A DNA stretch of 64,000 bases from Paramecium sonneborni (Eukaryota; Ciliophora; Oligohymenophorea; Peniculida; Parameciidae): positions 390,258 to 454,257 of the forward strand of contig CAJJDN010000038.1 of assembly GCA_905182985.1 (NCBI GenBank). The letters run 5' to 3'. Below are positions 62,600-64,000 of the stretch, one piece after another (the first letter of the stretch is position 1; each line of letters opens with the position of its first letter). The notes beneath the pieces were generated by a model. It was not told where the DNA came from. It saw nothing but the letters and a program-made list of their open reading frames with translations, and ran no database searches. Position numbers and translations under genes: made by a program.

Positions 62600-63045
62600 T
62601 GTGCTTTATCAATCATTATCTCGCAATTAAATCAACTTAAGTTGTAATTCTATTTAAGTTTTATTAACTTTCTTTGGTAACGATTCTTGGTTCCTTTTTT
62701 AAAAGAGATTTAAAGTCTGATTTTTAAGACCTTGAATGATTCTAATCATTAGAGTAGATATCCAATGACTTTTCCTAATCCAGATTCATTCTTGTCATTA
62801 TCCTTAACTAAATATGAGTTAGATTTCAAACACCTTAAATTTGTTTAATAAATATTTAATACCTAATGACCTCTCACATATATTGATCGAGCAAGAGCAG
62901 TAGATCTGATATACATCCAATCTAAATCAATAGGCGAAATTTCTTTCACCAAACCAGTTTTAGCTATTAATTCCCATTTTGGAATTTTTATTTTACTATT
63001 TTTTCAAATACTCAGCATAAGCTTAACTGAAATTTTAAGCATGTA
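62600..63045 (-). pseudogene. Decayed copy of ribosomal protein eS19 (RPS19)
   Basis: Minus-strand remnants in the right order: KDVHAQNFSQAYAEYLKK, then IKIPKWELIAKTGLVKEISP and IDLDWMYIRSTALARSIYVR, LGIKYLLNKFK, ESGLGKVIGYLLQ and LESFKVLK. These match the body of eS19 (VxxxxFxxxxAxxLKKxGKLKVPEW... DWxYxRxAsxARxxYxR... sGKVxRYxLQQLE). The pieces lie in different frames: a one-base shift in the A run after EYLKK, another before LGIKY, and an in-frame TGA between YLLQ and LESF. No convincing start codon was found. Introns could explain one shift but not the TGA. Confidence 0.65.
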
Positions 63046-63588
63046 CATCTTTGTTTTAATGAATGATATTACTTTGATTGTGTAAAATGGAGTTAATAAT
63101 AAAAATATCAAATTTTTTTTGAATTATTATAAAGATATTATTTATTATTAATGGTTCTTGATTATCACTCAGAGAGTGTATGTTATAAGAGATATATTGA
63201 TTTTAGTATGAATAATAAACAAAGGGTATTTTGTTTTTAATTAACATTTAATAAATTTAAAGTATAGAAATCTGAAAGATGAATAAAAATAACTTGAGAG
63301 TATATAAGGATTGGAGTAAAAGAAAATTGCTGAGTTTAAATAGTTTGGGTTGAGAGAATTGAATTTTAGAGGAATTGTGAGATTAGGAATAAAAATGAAT
63401 GATTATATGATAGATAGAAAGAGAGTAAGAAAAATAGGATGCGAGAGAGAAATGGGAATAAATAAATAAAGGATAAATGAGTAATGGATAGGAGATAGAT
63501 ATTTATATATTTAGATAGTAATTTAATAATAATTAAATGTACATTATAAGGATTGATCGATCCGTTTTTAAAACATTAATAAAAATAT
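63046..63588. other. Purine-biased spacer upstream of TMP gene, with GATCGATC
   Basis: The plus strand from about 63240 to 63500 is strongly G/A-biased (GAGAGAGAAATGGG, AAGGATAAATGAG). It ends in an ATTGATCGATCC palindrome at 63552-63563. The bias and the GATCGATC site recall the opposite-strand stretch at 1230-1850. No ORF of note. It probably contains the TMP promoter. Confidence 0.45.
63562..63569 (+). promoter_or_regulatory. CCGTTTTT element upstream of TMP gene
   Basis: It lies 19 bp before the TMP start, directly after the GATCGATC palindrome. The same octamer sits at almost the same distance before the TMP gene at 59957. Confidence 0.4.
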
Positions 63589-64000
63589 ATGCAAAAACTA
63601 GCCATCTTGACATTAGTTGTTGCTCTTGCAGCTTCCAAATTTGTTGATACCCACACAACTTTGGCTCAAATTGATGCTGATCCATTTGGAAATGTTGTGT
63701 TGTCTGCAATCAAGGCTCATATTCAAGCTTAAACACCAGCCAATGAAGTTAATATGTTATTGAACGGTGTGGCTGCTGGATTATAATAAGATCAAAATGA
63801 CCATGATCATGCTTTCGAATTAGACACAACAACCAATAATAGAGTAAGAATATTTATTAAGAATATCTTAGATTGTAGAAGATTTGGAAAAGGAAATCTT
63901 ATATCACTAAAATCAAATTACATCCAACACATAATTGAGAGACGACACAATTGAAGCATTGGCTGTTTCTGAAGAAGACATTAGAGTTACAATTCAAGAC
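63589..64000 (+). CDS. Trichocyst matrix protein, 5' part
   Basis: Signal peptide MQKLAILTLVVALAASKF, then VDTHTTLAQIDADPFGNVVL, GVAAGLQQDQNDHDHAFELD and, after a 28-nt intron at 63844-63871, IVEDLEKEILYHQNQITSNT. The family pattern is the short signal, a propeptide with DPFG and helices with regularly spaced acidic residues. The gene runs off the window on the right. The coding DNA is richer in C and G than its flanks. Confidence 0.85.

Noticed and set aside
1..64000. Telomere repeats (C4A2/C3A3), CRISPR arrays, rRNA or tRNA genes
   Set aside because: None seen on either strand by reading; no clustered spacers, no cloverleaf candidates that I could support.

Overview
The window is macronuclear DNA of a ciliate, almost certainly Paramecium (aurelia-type). 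The genes read through only when TAA and TAG are glutamine and TGA is the sole stop. Introns are tiny (mostly 18-32 nt, GTA...TAG), the DNA is very AT-rich, and neighbouring genes sit tens of bases apart on either strand. Trichocyst matrix protein genes at the right end agree with this. A standard-code reading cuts nearly every gene into pieces, so coordinates here come from reading all frames with the ciliate code and splicing by eye. Exon borders in weakly conserved genes are approximate.

The sequence is a scaffold with six unmerged contig joins. At each run of N (1229, 4691, 8853, 11834-11879, 16424, 41047) 1.0-1.5 kb to the left is repeated exactly to the right. These are assembly overlaps, not biological tandem repeats. 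They create false partial copies of five genes.

Layout. 1-3281: a PX-domain sorting-nexin-like gene and CFAP144 (minus). 3375-12628: a trithorax/MLL-type (KMT2) methyltransferase with PHD fingers, bromodomain-like region, ePHD, SET and post-SET, on the minus strand and broken by joins. 13084-18271: a 535-bp near-identical direct repeat, each copy carrying a gene for a small basic protein, flanking about 4 kb (3 kb after collapsing a join) with no recognisable gene. 18391-24975: an LRR protein, a DGAT1-type acyltransferase with a probable N-terminal PH domain, a proteasome-assembly-chaperone-like gene and a CK1-like kinase. 24997-31219: a B-box/WD40 protein, a membrane protein, a MOK-type kinase, IFT27 and ANP32. 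31284-35944: CCDC61/VFL3, an unknown protein, CCT4 and ribosomal protein eL33. 36280-45944: a thioredoxin-like ORF, two unknown proteins and a giant polytopic membrane protein. 46124-52880: two long coiled-coil proteins and a four-TM protein. 53029-64000: three trichocyst matrix protein genes among a MORN protein, a coiled-coil protein, GSK3, two unknowns, a PB1 protein and a decayed copy of ribosomal protein eS19.

Themes: several genes serve cilia and basal bodies (CFAP144, MOK, IFT27, CCDC61) and regulated exocytosis (the trichocyst genes, which share a CGTTTTT element just upstream). The rest is housekeeping and signalling. The best leads are the direct repeat around the gene-free block, the PH-DGAT1 protein overlapping its upstream neighbour by ATGA, the shared trichocyst upstream motif and the eS19 pseudogene.
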